This document shows, piece by piece, positions 25,253 to 37,743 of a DNA stretch of 64,000 bases. This stretch comes from Brugia malayi (taxonomy: Eukaryota; Nematoda; Chromadorea; Rhabditida; Onchocercidae). Made by a program: the position numbers and the translations under genes. Below the pieces are notes generated by a model that was not told the DNA's origin, made no database searches, and worked only from the letters and a program-made list of their open reading frames with translations. The DNA is taken from the NCBI RefSeq assembly GCF_000002995.4, contig NW_025062478.1:186001-250000 (forward strand), written 5' to 3'. The first letter of the stretch is position 1. Each line of letters starts with the position of its first letter.

Positions 25253-28200
25253 AACATTTTTCACTTTTTAATAAAAGATTGCATGAAATTCTTTTTTCCT
25301 GGTTGTTTCAAAGAGAGCTCATATAGATATTATTTGTAAGTTGACATATCAGATGACATCTTCAAACTTTATGAAAATTTTTTATGTATTAGAAATGAAG
25401 AAAGTTGGAAACAGCGACAACTTTTTTCAAATTTGAAAATAGGTAACTGCAATAAATGGAGTAGTTCCAACAGATCAGTAATTTAGTCTGCTTGTAATGA
25501 AGATTTTTTCTTTAATTTATTCTACAAAGTTATCTCAAACTTTGTCGGCACTACAAAAAATAAATAATTAAGAAATATATTTTGAAAAGAATTAAAACTT
25601 ATTTGTTGTTGAGAAAAAAGCAATTTTTATTGTATCTGCAAGTACTATTTATTAAATTAATTTCATTTTATTATCAATTATAAATTAATTATAAATTAAT
25701 TTCATTTTATTTTATTATCAAGTTCACTATTCATTATTACAGTTTTATATGTTTACTTCCAACATCTTTGCATATTTAGGTTTGAATTAATCGTTGATAA
25801 CTTCATCAACAATGCTGAAATCAATGGATCTCTCCACTTGTAAATTTTAATTTCAGTAATGCAAGTTTTACTTTATTGCATGGATATTCAAAGATAGATT
25901 CTGCTACGAAGTGAAACTAAGAAATGATTAGACTAAACAAATAAATAAATATTTAAAGTTAAAAAGGGAAGAAATATCGATTGAGCTATGCTAATAAAGT
26001 TGCAACAATATGAAAATGAATGATGGAACGAATTATTATAATGTATACATCATAACATCAAATAAATGTAAATTAATTGTAATATTGTTACAATGATTAC
26101 AATATTAGTTTTAAGTTAATTAAATTGATTGTAGTTTGGTAATATAGATGTGTATAAAAATAATTTTTATATCATGATTTTCCCTTAATGATAATTTTCA
26201 TTTTCGTGCGAATAAATATTAATTAAATAAATGTAAAAGTGAATGAACAAAAAATCTTCCAACAAAAATGATCGTTTTCTAATGAGTTCTCGTATAAATA
26301 AACAAATAACATAATCTTTGGTTGAGATGCAAATAAAATTATAATTGCTTCTCTGTTCAAATAAAAACTATCATACACCTATCATTACTTCATTTCTAAA
26401 CAGTCCAATAATTGCTCATGTTTCTCATTAAATATGTCACTTCCTTCTCACTTTGCGTTTTTAGCGATTAAACCGAAAGTTTTTTAGAAAAAATATTATA
26501 ATGTATATATCATAAAATGAGATATAAGTTAATTATAACATAGAGACTAGTCTTAACTTAGTTATAATATCATTACAGTCATTATAACATCAATACAAAT
26601 TAATTACAATAATTATAATAACAAGTAGAAGTTAATATAAGTCACTTAAATATTATAAAAAGGTTGGTAATATGCTAATTTAACGATTTTAATAGTTTTG
26701 CTCTGAGAGGAATACTTATTATTGTCCTCTCAGTACTGATAAACCACCTTGCCATGTTAGCTTAGCTAATTTCACTGATAATCAATGAGATAACTTATCA
26801 GTCGAATTTTCCTACCAATCCAACTGCAGGTAATCGTTAAGTTTCCTCAATATTTATTGTCATACTGCGTTGTGCTAAATAATATTACAACAAATTCTAT
26901 TGCAAATTGTAACTTCGATTCATCTGCCCAATTCGATATTTAATTCTAGAAGCGTTGACAAATGATATTCATTAGAAAGAAATTAATTAACCAAACCAAA
27001 AGATTACAGATTTGCTTATCCTACTTCGAACTTTTTAATCAATCAAAAGTAAATTGGCGATGTATTTTAAATTTTTAATATATGCACCACAAATTTCTAC
27101 CAAAATTTATTTTTGTTTCCTCTTTTTTCAGCTATTATTGTTGAGCATTTCAATTCATTACAAATGTCTGTGAAAAGCATTGATAATATAATCTCTGTTA
27201 ATCATCATTCAGGATGGAATAATTCAAGTATGCAAGCTTATCATTCCATTATCAGTGATAATCGCTTACTCATTTTACATTGGAAAAATCTATATTTGTG
27301 TTTACTAAAAGCCACACTTTCTAATCACAAACAAAACAAAAACCTCTTACTTCCATGAGAACTTATCAGCAATATATCTATGATTGAACTTTGAAATTTC
27401 TGTTGAAACTTAAATTATTTGCCGTATGAGATGCACAACAATGAATTGAATGAATTTATTCATTGCCGAATTTGAATTCACTTTTGGAATATCAATGTAG
27501 AGATGCTGTAATGATGGCATAATTTACTCCAAAGAATTTGATAGAAAGATTTTTTCGATATTTCTAAAAGAATGAAATAATAGTACTTTTAATAATATTA
27601 TGTAAGTCAATGACTTTCATCAATTAACTCAAATCAAGTAAAGTATCTTTTGCTGATCATCAATCAAATCTAGTTCAATTCTCAAATAACAAAATTCATC
27701 TTTTGAAATTCACATTCAGATCGAGTAATCATAATTGTTAAAAAGATCCGAGCAGAATTTTTCTTTCCGGGGAACAGAAAAATATGTAAAAGAATTTTGA
27801 GATGGAAATATTTTTTCATAAACAATTTAACAGCAATAACAAATACCAATTAACAATATTATTAATAATAATAATAATAATGGTAGCAATGATACTAATG
27901 ACTATTATTTATTATTATTACTGTTATTGTAATTTCAACAACAAAGCAGCAATGATAACAATAATAGTAATAATTAATGAATAATAATGAAATTAGTCAA
28001 TAGTCATAGTAATGTTAATAGCAACAGTAATAAACAACAACAATAATAGCTCTGTAACAATATAATTGTTTTATAAATTTTTATTGTTTACTCAAACTTG
28101 TGGCATTCATACTTTTTTCCTTGTTTAGATGAATAACAATGCTGTACACAATATTGTGTGTACGTTATGATAAATACACAAATGGCAATGGATGAAATCA

Positions 28201-28530
28201 GTGATTGAAATCGTCAATTAACGTTTAATCTGCCAAATTTGATGGATGAATGTGTGATTATTATACGTACTACAAACTATAATATTAAATTTAGCAGAAA
28301 AAAGAATAAACAATGAAAAATGTGTACGGAAAATAAAAAATTTCCAATAAAAAAAAAAAAAAAATATCAAAAAGAAAGCTGAAAAAACTTTTAGAAGAGA
28401 AAATATTTAAAAAAAAAAAAAAAAAAAAAAAATGAAAATTACAATAAATAAAATTTCCCAAAAAACATACGAATGTGAAAAATTTGCAACGAGAAATGCA
28501 AACTGATCATATTAAACATATTAACTGCTT
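25253..28530. other. AT-rich intergenic DNA with ATT/AAT-rich patch
   Basis: No coding exon found. Around 27859-28048 there is a degenerate microsatellite of ATT, AAT and AAC triplets, and poly-A runs follow near 28350 and 28410. Several TGATAA motifs occur (for example near 26775-26805 and 27235-27265), fewer than in the next block. An 81-codon open frame at 27113-27358 has no recognisable feature. Confidence 0.6.
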
Positions 28531-28532
28531 GT

Positions 28533-29560
28533 TGATAATTTTAATTCATTCCTCAAATTGATATAATTATTTGGAATGAATTGTGATAAGATATTAATGA
28601 TAATCTGTCCTTATCAGCCAGTATCATATTAAGAACAGTGCGATATTTTATTATACATTTCGATTTGTTTTTTTCTTCTTTTTTGATGAAAAATGATATT
28701 TCTGTTTTTTAGATCAATATTTCAGATCAGTGAAACATATTAATCTACTGAAAAAGCTAATTTACTGATAAATCATCTATTTACATTTTCTTATTTAATC
28801 AGTTAAATTTCTACAATTTAATTGCATAACTGTTTATATTTTTGTCGCATTTTATAGTTTTCTTGATTCTTTTATCATTTCTGGTAAAATTATCAACTTA
28901 TCACCGTTATCAAATTAGAGAGTGATAGAATGATTTCTTATTTGCTAATAATACTTTGAATAATGATAAATTGCTTTGTTCTTCTGCCATTGCTTTCAAA
29001 TCTTCCAAATCATTCCCTATGCTACCTGCTTATCAGTACCACACCTTATCATATTCAGCGTTCCATTTTATTATCATTGAAATATTATTTGTTACACAGT
29101 CGCACACTCTCTATTAGCTTCGATTTCAGTTCGTAAACGTACATTTTCAACAGTTTTAGGCATTTATTCGCTTTGCTGTGTAATCCACTTTATTAGCACT
29201 TTTTAGCTTTCCATGTGACAACAATTTGTAATTTAAAGTTTTTGGTTAGAATTAGAAAGTAATAATTATTTCTCATTTTTAATAATACCATAAACTCTTT
29301 TCGTCTGTCGCATTCATCTTCTCTTCCCTTTAGCAATGTCAAATCACTCCATTTTTATTTATTATCACTGTTATCAATATCTCAACTTACCTTTACATTG
29401 TCCCACTTTATTATCATTAAAATATCAATTGCTAAGCAGTCATTGTTAATTAATCCATTCATTCATTCATTAATTTATTTCCTAGAATTTCATATAATCT
29501 TTGTCCTCATTGATCTGAAACTTCTTCTAGATCATTTTTCATCTCTATCAATCATTATCA
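28533..29560. promoter_or_regulatory. Dense cluster of TGATAA/TTATCA (GATA-type) motifs
   Basis: I count 17 copies of TGATAA, on one strand or the other, in 1,028 bp. At about 30% GC roughly 1.6 per kb would be expected by chance (my own estimate, independent bases). TGATAA is the core site of nematode GATA factors of the ELT class, which drive gut and epidermal genes. The nearest downstream gene on this strand is nkcc-1, a transporter often used in epithelia. Enhancer function is inference. Confidence 0.45.
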
Positions 29561-30079
29561 GTTCCATTTACTGTTATACTAATAAGGCAATAAACAATGA
29601 GTCATCTCATCCTGATAGTATCTGAGCTGCAATGAATACTTCAATGAGTCATGCAGAAAATGAAATGCTTTATTGGAAATTGTGTGATTAATTACATCGC
29701 CGTTCTCTCCACACATTTCTCTCAGTAGAACTAAATGATAAGTAAATATAATCAAAAATTTCCTTAAAATTTATTTCAAACAAAGAAAGAAAGAAAAGAA
29801 AATAACAAATTGTAAAAGAGAAAAAAGAACCAATCAATCGATCCAATTAATTAATCGATCTTATGTTAAAACATTTATTTATTGTATTTTATTTTAAATT
29901 AACGGCGACATTTTCTCAATTCAAATGTATATGAAAAAAGTAATTAATTGAAACTAATTCACTGATAATTTCTTATCTTATCAATAAGTTATACTTTACA
30001 GATATGCAATCAACCATTCCCTACCTTTGTTGCTACCAACACATAACGATTACCTTTGTTATCAATTGACAGGTGTGAC

Positions 30080-30840
30080 TGATGAAATTGGAATTGGATG
30101 GGACAACTAGTGAAGAGATAAGCTTGAGACTACAGAACAGATTAGCTTAGTACATTGTGTGCTCTCAAAGACTGATCCTTTGGTTCGATCTCTTCCTTTC
30201 CCTCCCTCTCTCTCTCCCTCATTAAATTTAGGAATATTGAAAGGGAGGGAAATGATGAGTGAGTTGCCCATTTATAGCTAAAACGAGCCAGAAGAGAACG
30301 TCAGGGTTAATCAAGGGTAGGGTAGAATAGTCTGGGCTAGTAGTCTATCAAACAGCAGACGACAGGACAAAAGCGCCCCTTCCATATCACTACTCCCTCT
30401 CTCTTTTAGCTGGCAGTTGTTTAGAGTTATTGGCTAGAAAACTACAACCATTACTTACGACTAACTAACAAAGCGCTCATTTCATCCTCCTTTCTCCTTC
30501 CCTTATATCAGCTTAAGAAATTCTCTGTCGCTTATTCCTCACTTTGTCATCGATGAGAGAGACAGAGAGAGAGAGACGGAGAGGAATTCTCTCTCTCTTG
30601 CATCTTCCCTTTTCCCCTCAGAATTGTTGAAATTTTCATAAATTTCTTCTCTTTCTTTCCCTATTCGAAGTAACCATTCATTCTCTCTTTCTCCATCTTT
30701 CCCCCTCTCTGCCTCTCTTCCCCTCTCTTTCATCATATATCTCTTTCGTCGTTTTTTCCGTCATACCTCTCATTATTATATAATTACAGCACAGGTCTTA
30801 GCTTAGGTCATTTTTCTCTCCGCTCTGTTTCATTTTGCAG
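30080..30840. promoter_or_regulatory. GC-richer, GA/CT-rich promoter-like zone
   Basis: This stretch has more mixed, less AT-rich sequence than its surroundings. It contains long CT tracts (30197-30220, 30395-30410, 30640-30730) and a GA tract at 30555-30586 that flips to a CT tract at GAATTC (30584-30589). Such GA/CT elements are common in nematode promoters. No TATA box or start site can be fixed. It lies about 12 kb before the first nkcc-1 coding exon. Confidence 0.3.
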
Positions 30841-31632
30841 TTATTAAGAAATAAAAGTAAAATGAGCCAAAGAAATGGAACTTAAATAATTATTTTAAAT
30901 GTAATTCTAGAATCATTTTTCCCGGCAATAAATGTTTACAAGGATTCGCGTTTTCGCGCTTATTTTAAACTTTTCCTTTCACTGATTCCATGATGGGTTC
31001 AAAGGTCAACCGGATTATTTGCCCATATCTCATGTCAGGATTTGCTTTGGTCAAATGTTTAACTAAGATTTTAACTTGAATTGCTCTCATTTCTGTTGCT
31101 TACTCTTCTTTCAGCACAACTTTTTTTAAATTAATTGCTACATTCATTCTATGTTTATCTCTGATTGCTTCTCAGACATTTCAAAGATTTCAAAAGTTTA
31201 CAGCAAAAAGACATTTACAGATCGAAGCTGTTCGATGATAATTTTAAATGATTTCATTTTAATTTCCTAATAGCTTTTTTCAACAAGCAAATATTATTTA
31301 TTGAAATTTCTCACTCACTCACTCACTCAATTTTTTTTTGTTTTGAAAAGAGCAATTTGCAAAATTTTAACTAAAATAAAATATAGTGCCACTCATTTGT
31401 TACTTGATAGAAAATTCTTTGTTTGCTAATAAAAGTGCAACAAAAAATTGCAAGAAACATAATCATAACGATCACAATGATCAATCGATTAATCGATCGA
31501 TCGATCGAATGAACGAACGAACAAATTAGAAGGTTTATGTGATACTCAATCATTTCCAGCGTTTAAGAAGTAAACTAATTAATCGGGTAATTGCTACAAT
31601 TTTATTTATTCTGTCGATGAATGTATACAAGT

Positions 31633-31786
31633 ACCTCTCAGATATTACCTCTCAGGTGTTACCTCTCAGATATTACCTCTCAGGTGTTACCTCTCAGATA
31701 TTACCTCTCAGATATTACCTCTCAGATATTACCTCTCAGGTATTACCTCTCAGGTGTTACCTCTCCAGTTATTAACTCTCAGGTAT
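31633..31786 (+). repeat. 14-bp minisatellite
   Basis: Nine uninterrupted 14-bp units of the type ACCTCTCAGATATT or ACCTCTCAGGTGTT, followed by one or two decayed units. The two variants (GATATT and GGTGTT) are interspersed, which suggests growth by unequal exchange. Short open frames across it translate only the repeat. Confidence 0.95.
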
Positions 31787-34700
31787 ATCTATTTCTCATT
31801 TTTTTGTCTCAATTCAGAAAATTTACGCATGAAATTTGAAACTGCAACTTTTCTTCTTCAATCCTATTTAATAGCAAGGATAAATCATTCGTTTTACACT
31901 TTGTAAATAAGCCAAATCTTATTCATAAACATATTTAAATAAACAATTACTTTCATTTGTTGCTTCTTTCTTCCTCTGATAATAACAACAAAAACATTTT
32001 TTTCATTCCTTCCTTTATCGTTTTGCATGCTTCCATATATTTTAATTTAAAATATTCTATTTAACATTCATAAATTGGATAGATGGCATTTTAAAAAACG
32101 GAACGAATTAATTAGAAAAGTCTTTTGGAATATATTTGAATATTTATTTCTCGTAATTTATGTTTATGTGCTTGATTGATCAGGTAAAAATGCAAGCTAC
32201 TACTGAAATTACTTGCTGTGTTCAGAGTTTAACTTACTTATTTACTGATATAACTTACTTATTTCTTTCTAACAATGAACAAAACATATTTGCAAGCAAT
32301 ATCTGCTCGGATCATAGCTATATTTTCAACTATTAATCCCATGCAGTTACTATTGTCCCAAATATATTGCACATTTCATTTTTTATAAAATTAGCGAAAT
32401 TCGTGAAATCAAATAGCAGAAAAAAAATTTCTTCTCTTTATGCTTATGTTATCTTTGTGATCTTTAGAAGTTAACTTAAGCATAATAGAAATGTTAATTA
32501 CTAATTAAAAAAAAAAAAAAACTGCTTGTGACTATTTTTGAATTTAATGTAAATTTGCTCGTTTTTTTTTTTTTTTTTTTCATTCTTTTCAGAACGTTTT
32601 AATTTCTGATTCGAATTTTTGAAGAATAAATAAAAATTTTTAGATTGTAAACTTTTAAAGTTTAAATTCAACTTCCTCACAAAATATTATAACTGTGTAT
32701 TTGTGTGGAATATCAATCCATTTGGGAGTAACAAAATCACTAAATCAGTCGATCAATCAGTCATTTTAGTGCAACATATTCCATGATGACGTCGAGAGTG
32801 GAACATTGGGCACATGAAACTTTTCATTTCCAGTGGGAATTATTTCTCTTCTTGGCTTATTTCAACATTTCAAGATAAAATTTTCATCAAATTCGCTTTT
32901 GTTTTTTATCAGTTTATCGAGAATTTCAATGCTTAACTGATATCAATAAACAAAAGTGAATATGCATAACATAGCTTACTTAACGGAAGTATTCAAATAA
33001 TCCGAGAAATTAATTCCTCTTTTTATTTTCATCTTACTTATCCATTATCAATCGTTTTCAAATGTTTAAGTAGGCAAAGATAGATAGCATTTTAGTGGAA
33101 AAATTCATTTGCTGGAAAGTTCTAATTTCAATAACAACTTCAAAATATATTCCTTGTCCTTTCGAAAATTTCTTAAATTTTAATTTAACCATCAGAAATT
33201 TTTAGCATCTGCTAGTTTTAACCCAATAACAACTGCATGAACATTTGTTGTCCTTTTGAAAATACATGAATTTCAATTAACAAAATTCATTAACAACTTA
33301 AATTATTCTCTTAAAAGTTTAATTTATGTTATTTCTTTGAAGTCACATCATTCAGTGCTATTCATTTTTAGTTAAAAATTGATTTTTGAAAGTTTTTTTC
33401 TCCTTTTTTTGTTTATAAAAATCAATGCTAAAATGTAAATATGAAATATTTCACTGTTGTCATCATGAAGACAAACTGCTACATTGCTTCATCTTTTTTT
33501 TTTTCTTTTTTACAGAGTTATTACATAGACATAGACTGTTTCAAAGCTAATATTTTTCATTTTATTATTTTAATTGAATTGCAAGGGAATGAAACTTAAA
33601 CTTAAACTTATCAGGGCATTCTTGTTTGATAATATTTCTGATAAGACACAAAGAGATAATTTACAATCAAATTTTACATTTATCCATTAAAAAACTGTTA
33701 TTCGGTTTCGAGAATGATCTGATTTCTGATTTTAATTTTCTGTCATCTTCCATCGCTCGTGCTGTTAAAAAAAGATTTACGTTGGATAAAAGGAAAAATT
33801 TGATGAAATTATAAAAGAAGAAAGTAAATTCAAATAACTTCAAAAATCCGAACTATCTGCTGCTGATTAGAGCTGAATTCGGTTCAGATATCTCCGTTTC
33901 CGGAATTCGATACTTCCTGGAGGACTACTATCATCAATTCATTTCATTTCCTGTTGATTATTTCTCTAAGTAGAAAACATACCAAATATATTGACATCTA
34001 TCTCGCTGATTTTTGAAGTATTTCATGAATCAGTTAATTTCTGGCCCTAATTGACAATTCTTTTCTTAAGGCGCTGATGTCTCCAATTCCGCACTTTCAC
34101 GTACGGGCAGTGTTTCTAATTATTACAGTTAACAGTGTTGTACATCTTTCTAAATATTTTTCATTTTCTCCTGAAATTTTCATTTCTTAGAAGCATTGGA
34201 ACAGTTTTAAAAAAATTCCAAAATAATTTTCAATTTTTTTCTTGCATAACTTTTAAGAGTTAACCTTTCTTGAATCCGGTTTTTATCTAATCTATTTGAA
34301 CATTCAAAAGGAAAATTCTTACCAATTCTTATCTTAATGCTTATCGTTGCCGATGTTAGATCATTTTTTAGGATAATTTTCCTCTCATTTTCAACTTTTG
34401 TTTTTTGTTTTTTTTTAAATCATTTTCCATCATTTAAAAATATATTCTAATCAACAAAGTATTTATCTTTGATTTTCTAAGTAAACTTATTTACTTCTTT
34501 TTAACTGAGTTGGAACAGAATCGTTGAGTGTATATTTTATGTTTTTTTTTTAACTTTTTTATGACTATTCTATGTTTCATTTGTTTATAATCTTTCTGCA
34601 TTTCTACTTCAATTCTAATTCCAATTTCATTTTTGCTTTTTATAATTGGTCACATTTGTACGAGAATATTTCTTCATTTCCTTTCTTTTAAATTTAAAAT

Positions 34701-36123
34701 CTCTCAACAATTTCAATCATTTTGCTGTCATATTTACATTGACAATGACCCTAATAGCATTATTTGTGACACCAAAAACATTATAGAATGACCTTACGTT
34801 TCATTTTCCATAAGTTTCATTAAGGTCATTTATTTCATATATGACTTTTCTACTTTGATAACTTTCCAGATACGATAATTTTTTCATCTTGGAAAAAAAA
34901 AATTGACCAAATTGGTCGAATATTTTGACCAAAATAAAAGAAAAGTTGCTATTGCTCAATGATTAGAAATTATTGAGAGAGTTAAGTTGGTCACTCAATA
35001 ACAATAATCGTTCAAGCTTTCCGGAAATTATCACATATGAGAAACGGAAATAATTAAGTTATGCAGCATAATTTTTTATCGATTTATTTATCCAGTTTGG
35101 GAGCTTTTCTGTAGCAATTCGATGCTTCTTCCTAGATTTCCATAAAATTTCATATCAGAGTCAAGTTCAAAGATCATTCTGTTTTAAATTTACAATCCAA
35201 CAAAATTTGCTATCCTTATATACAGCAATTCCATGTCTCTTCACTTCAGCAACGAACTGATCAACAAATGACTTAAAATAAGTTTGTTGTTGCACAGTTT
35301 CACTTATTGATAATCATAGATCATCGCAGATAAGCAATCACAGATAAATGCATAACATTTTCTGGAAATACTGATACTTTTCCACTTCCATTACTATCGT
35401 TGCTATCACCATCACTTATCACTAATCACTGTTATGTTCTTGCAATGACATTCCATTGTTGTTATCTCTGATATTGTCATTAGTATCATTTCGCATTTCT
35501 TTCTCATTTCACAATTGTTTTTTTTGGTGACATCGTTGGACAGACAATAATTATATTCTAATTACTATGTTTCAGTGTCATTTCACTTGGATTTGTTACA
35601 AATCAATCAATAAAAACACATTATGTCAACTTTGATTACTATTAAACTTTCCTTTAATTTACATTTATTTAAGAGAATCTCTTTTTTTTCTTTGAAATTC
35701 ACTTCATAAACTCTTTTTCTACACAAAAATGTTCAATTCATTAGTTTGAATTTCTATGCTTTTCTAAAATTTTATTATTAATTTGCTTAATCGTTTACTT
35801 ACTATTTGCGCTGCTTTTGCATTTGTCTGAGAAAAGACCGAATAAATTGCTCAAAGATTTATTTTATTTCATTTATTTCATTCATTATTAGAAAAAAAAG
35901 TTGCAATCATCAAATTTTGAAATATTTTGAAACTGTGTGATAGACTGATTTCCAAGCTGTCACAATCATTTTCATTTGACACTGCAAAAATCTGAAATTT
36001 TTATTTTGCTATTTCAATCTTTGGACGAAATATTTTTTTTTTTTCAAATGGTTTTTTTTTTGCTATAGTAAAAAAGAATGTAATTAAAATTTCTTACAAA
36101 CAAACTTGTTGCATCTCTCTCTC

Positions 36124-36154
<31 letters not shown>

Positions 36155-37480
36155 CATTTCAAACGCAAAAATATTCATTGATTTTATTTTATTTTGAAAT
36201 AATTCCATTTTTAGTAAAATTTTAAAAATTTGAAATGATTCGTATGTGTCAAATTAAATTTAATCACTCATTCATATCGAAGAAATTTTCCTCACTCTTC
36301 AAAGTACACATTAAACACCGCTTTAATTGCTGTTTTGCCGATAAATTTGATTTCATTTTGAGCAAAAAAAATGAAATGAAATGAAATGAAATACTTGGTA
36401 AAATTGTTGGTTCAGAACAATTATTATAAATAATTGATTAAAATAATTTCTGAGTTTCATTAAATTATTTTCTCTTAAATTTATAATCATTTTTTTCTTT
36501 CTTTCCCTCTCTTCCCCTCTCTCCCTCTCTCTCCCTTTCTCTCTTACTTCTCATTACAAGCTATTTATTGCTTATAATCTTAAAAATACCACAATTATTT
36601 CATATAAATCTTAGAAATTGCGATTTATTTTTTTATTAAGCAGAATTTTCATTGCGCTTTTATGGCTGTTAGTTACTTTTCGCCTTTCGATTAATTTAAG
36701 TATACTTTTGCTACTTTACATCTTAACTGAGTTAGCCAAAAGTTAATGGCGCTATTGACACTCTCATAAATTAGAATTCAATCGATTAATTACTTTATTA
36801 TTTCTTTGTTAGAAAATTTAATTAAAAATTGTACTCTGCAATATGTTCACAAAGAAAAGGTCGGAAGAGAAGAAAGATGGAAAAGTGAAAGCAATTCTGT
36901 CCTTTTCTTTGTTAATTTACACAGCTGATCGTTTCACAAATTTATGTGAAATTTAATTCATCAAAAAAAGGCTAAAAATTATAAAGAAATGTGATGTAAA
37001 AGAAAAAAAGAAGGAAATTTCTCATTTCTAACATTTTTGTTTTGTTTCAAAAGTTTAAAAATTTTCTGCAAAAAAAAAAAAAAAAATATTGTTTGTTAAA
37101 ATTTTAATTAATACTTACTTACTAACCTAAAACCTAAACATTTTATGAAATTTTGAACGTGAAATTGAAATATTATTATTTTCTTAATTATTCTCTTTGC
37201 TCATTCTAATGAATGATATTTACTCTCGTCTGTCTCTGCATTCCTAATATAGTAAACACAATTTTGCTTGAATCAGTTGATCATTTATTTTGCTATTGAT
37301 AAGATTGATAACATTGCAATTTATTACGCAGCTATTTGAAGTCGAAATCAAATAAAATTCAAAAATTTAAAGTTGAAAATAACTTCGTTTCTTCATCAGA
37401 CAATAAAACTCAGCGATAAGTTATTTCTCTAATAATTAATGAGATAATTAATTTCATGATTTCACCATGTGAAAAATATT
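31787..37480. other. AT-rich intergenic DNA, no gene seen
   Basis: No coding exon is supportable on either strand. The stretch contains homopolymer runs (about 24 T at 32557-32580, about 27 A at 36127-36153), five ATGAA units near 36370-36390, and scattered TGATAA motifs (several around 35310-35420). It is most likely regulatory and spacer DNA upstream of nkcc-1. Confidence 0.6.
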
Positions 37481-37661
37481 TAATAATGATAATAATAATA
37501 ATAATAATAATAATGATAATAATAATGATAATAGTTATAATAATAATGATAATAATAATAATAATGATAATAATAATAATAATAATAATAATAGTAATAA
37601 TAATAATAATAATAATGATAATAATAATAATAATAATAATGATAATATTATAATAATAATG

Positions 37662-37694
<33 letters not shown>

Positions 37695-37743
37695 CAATAA
37701 TAATAATAATGATAATAGTAATAATAATAACAACAATGATAAT
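37481..37743 (+). repeat. Long AAT microsatellite
   Basis: About 260 bp of AAT triplets broken every few units by GAT or AGT. It produces spurious poly-isoleucine/methionine open frames on the plus strand and poly-isoleucine/tyrosine ones on the minus strand. The GAT interruptions create repeated TGATAA motifs. It is likely to be polymorphic in length. Confidence 0.97.

Noticed and set aside
30539..30736. Minus-strand frame rich in arginine and glutamate
   Set aside because: It is translated GA/CT simple sequence.
37410..37736. Poly-isoleucine and poly-tyrosine open frames on both strands
   Set aside because: They are translations of the AAT microsatellite.
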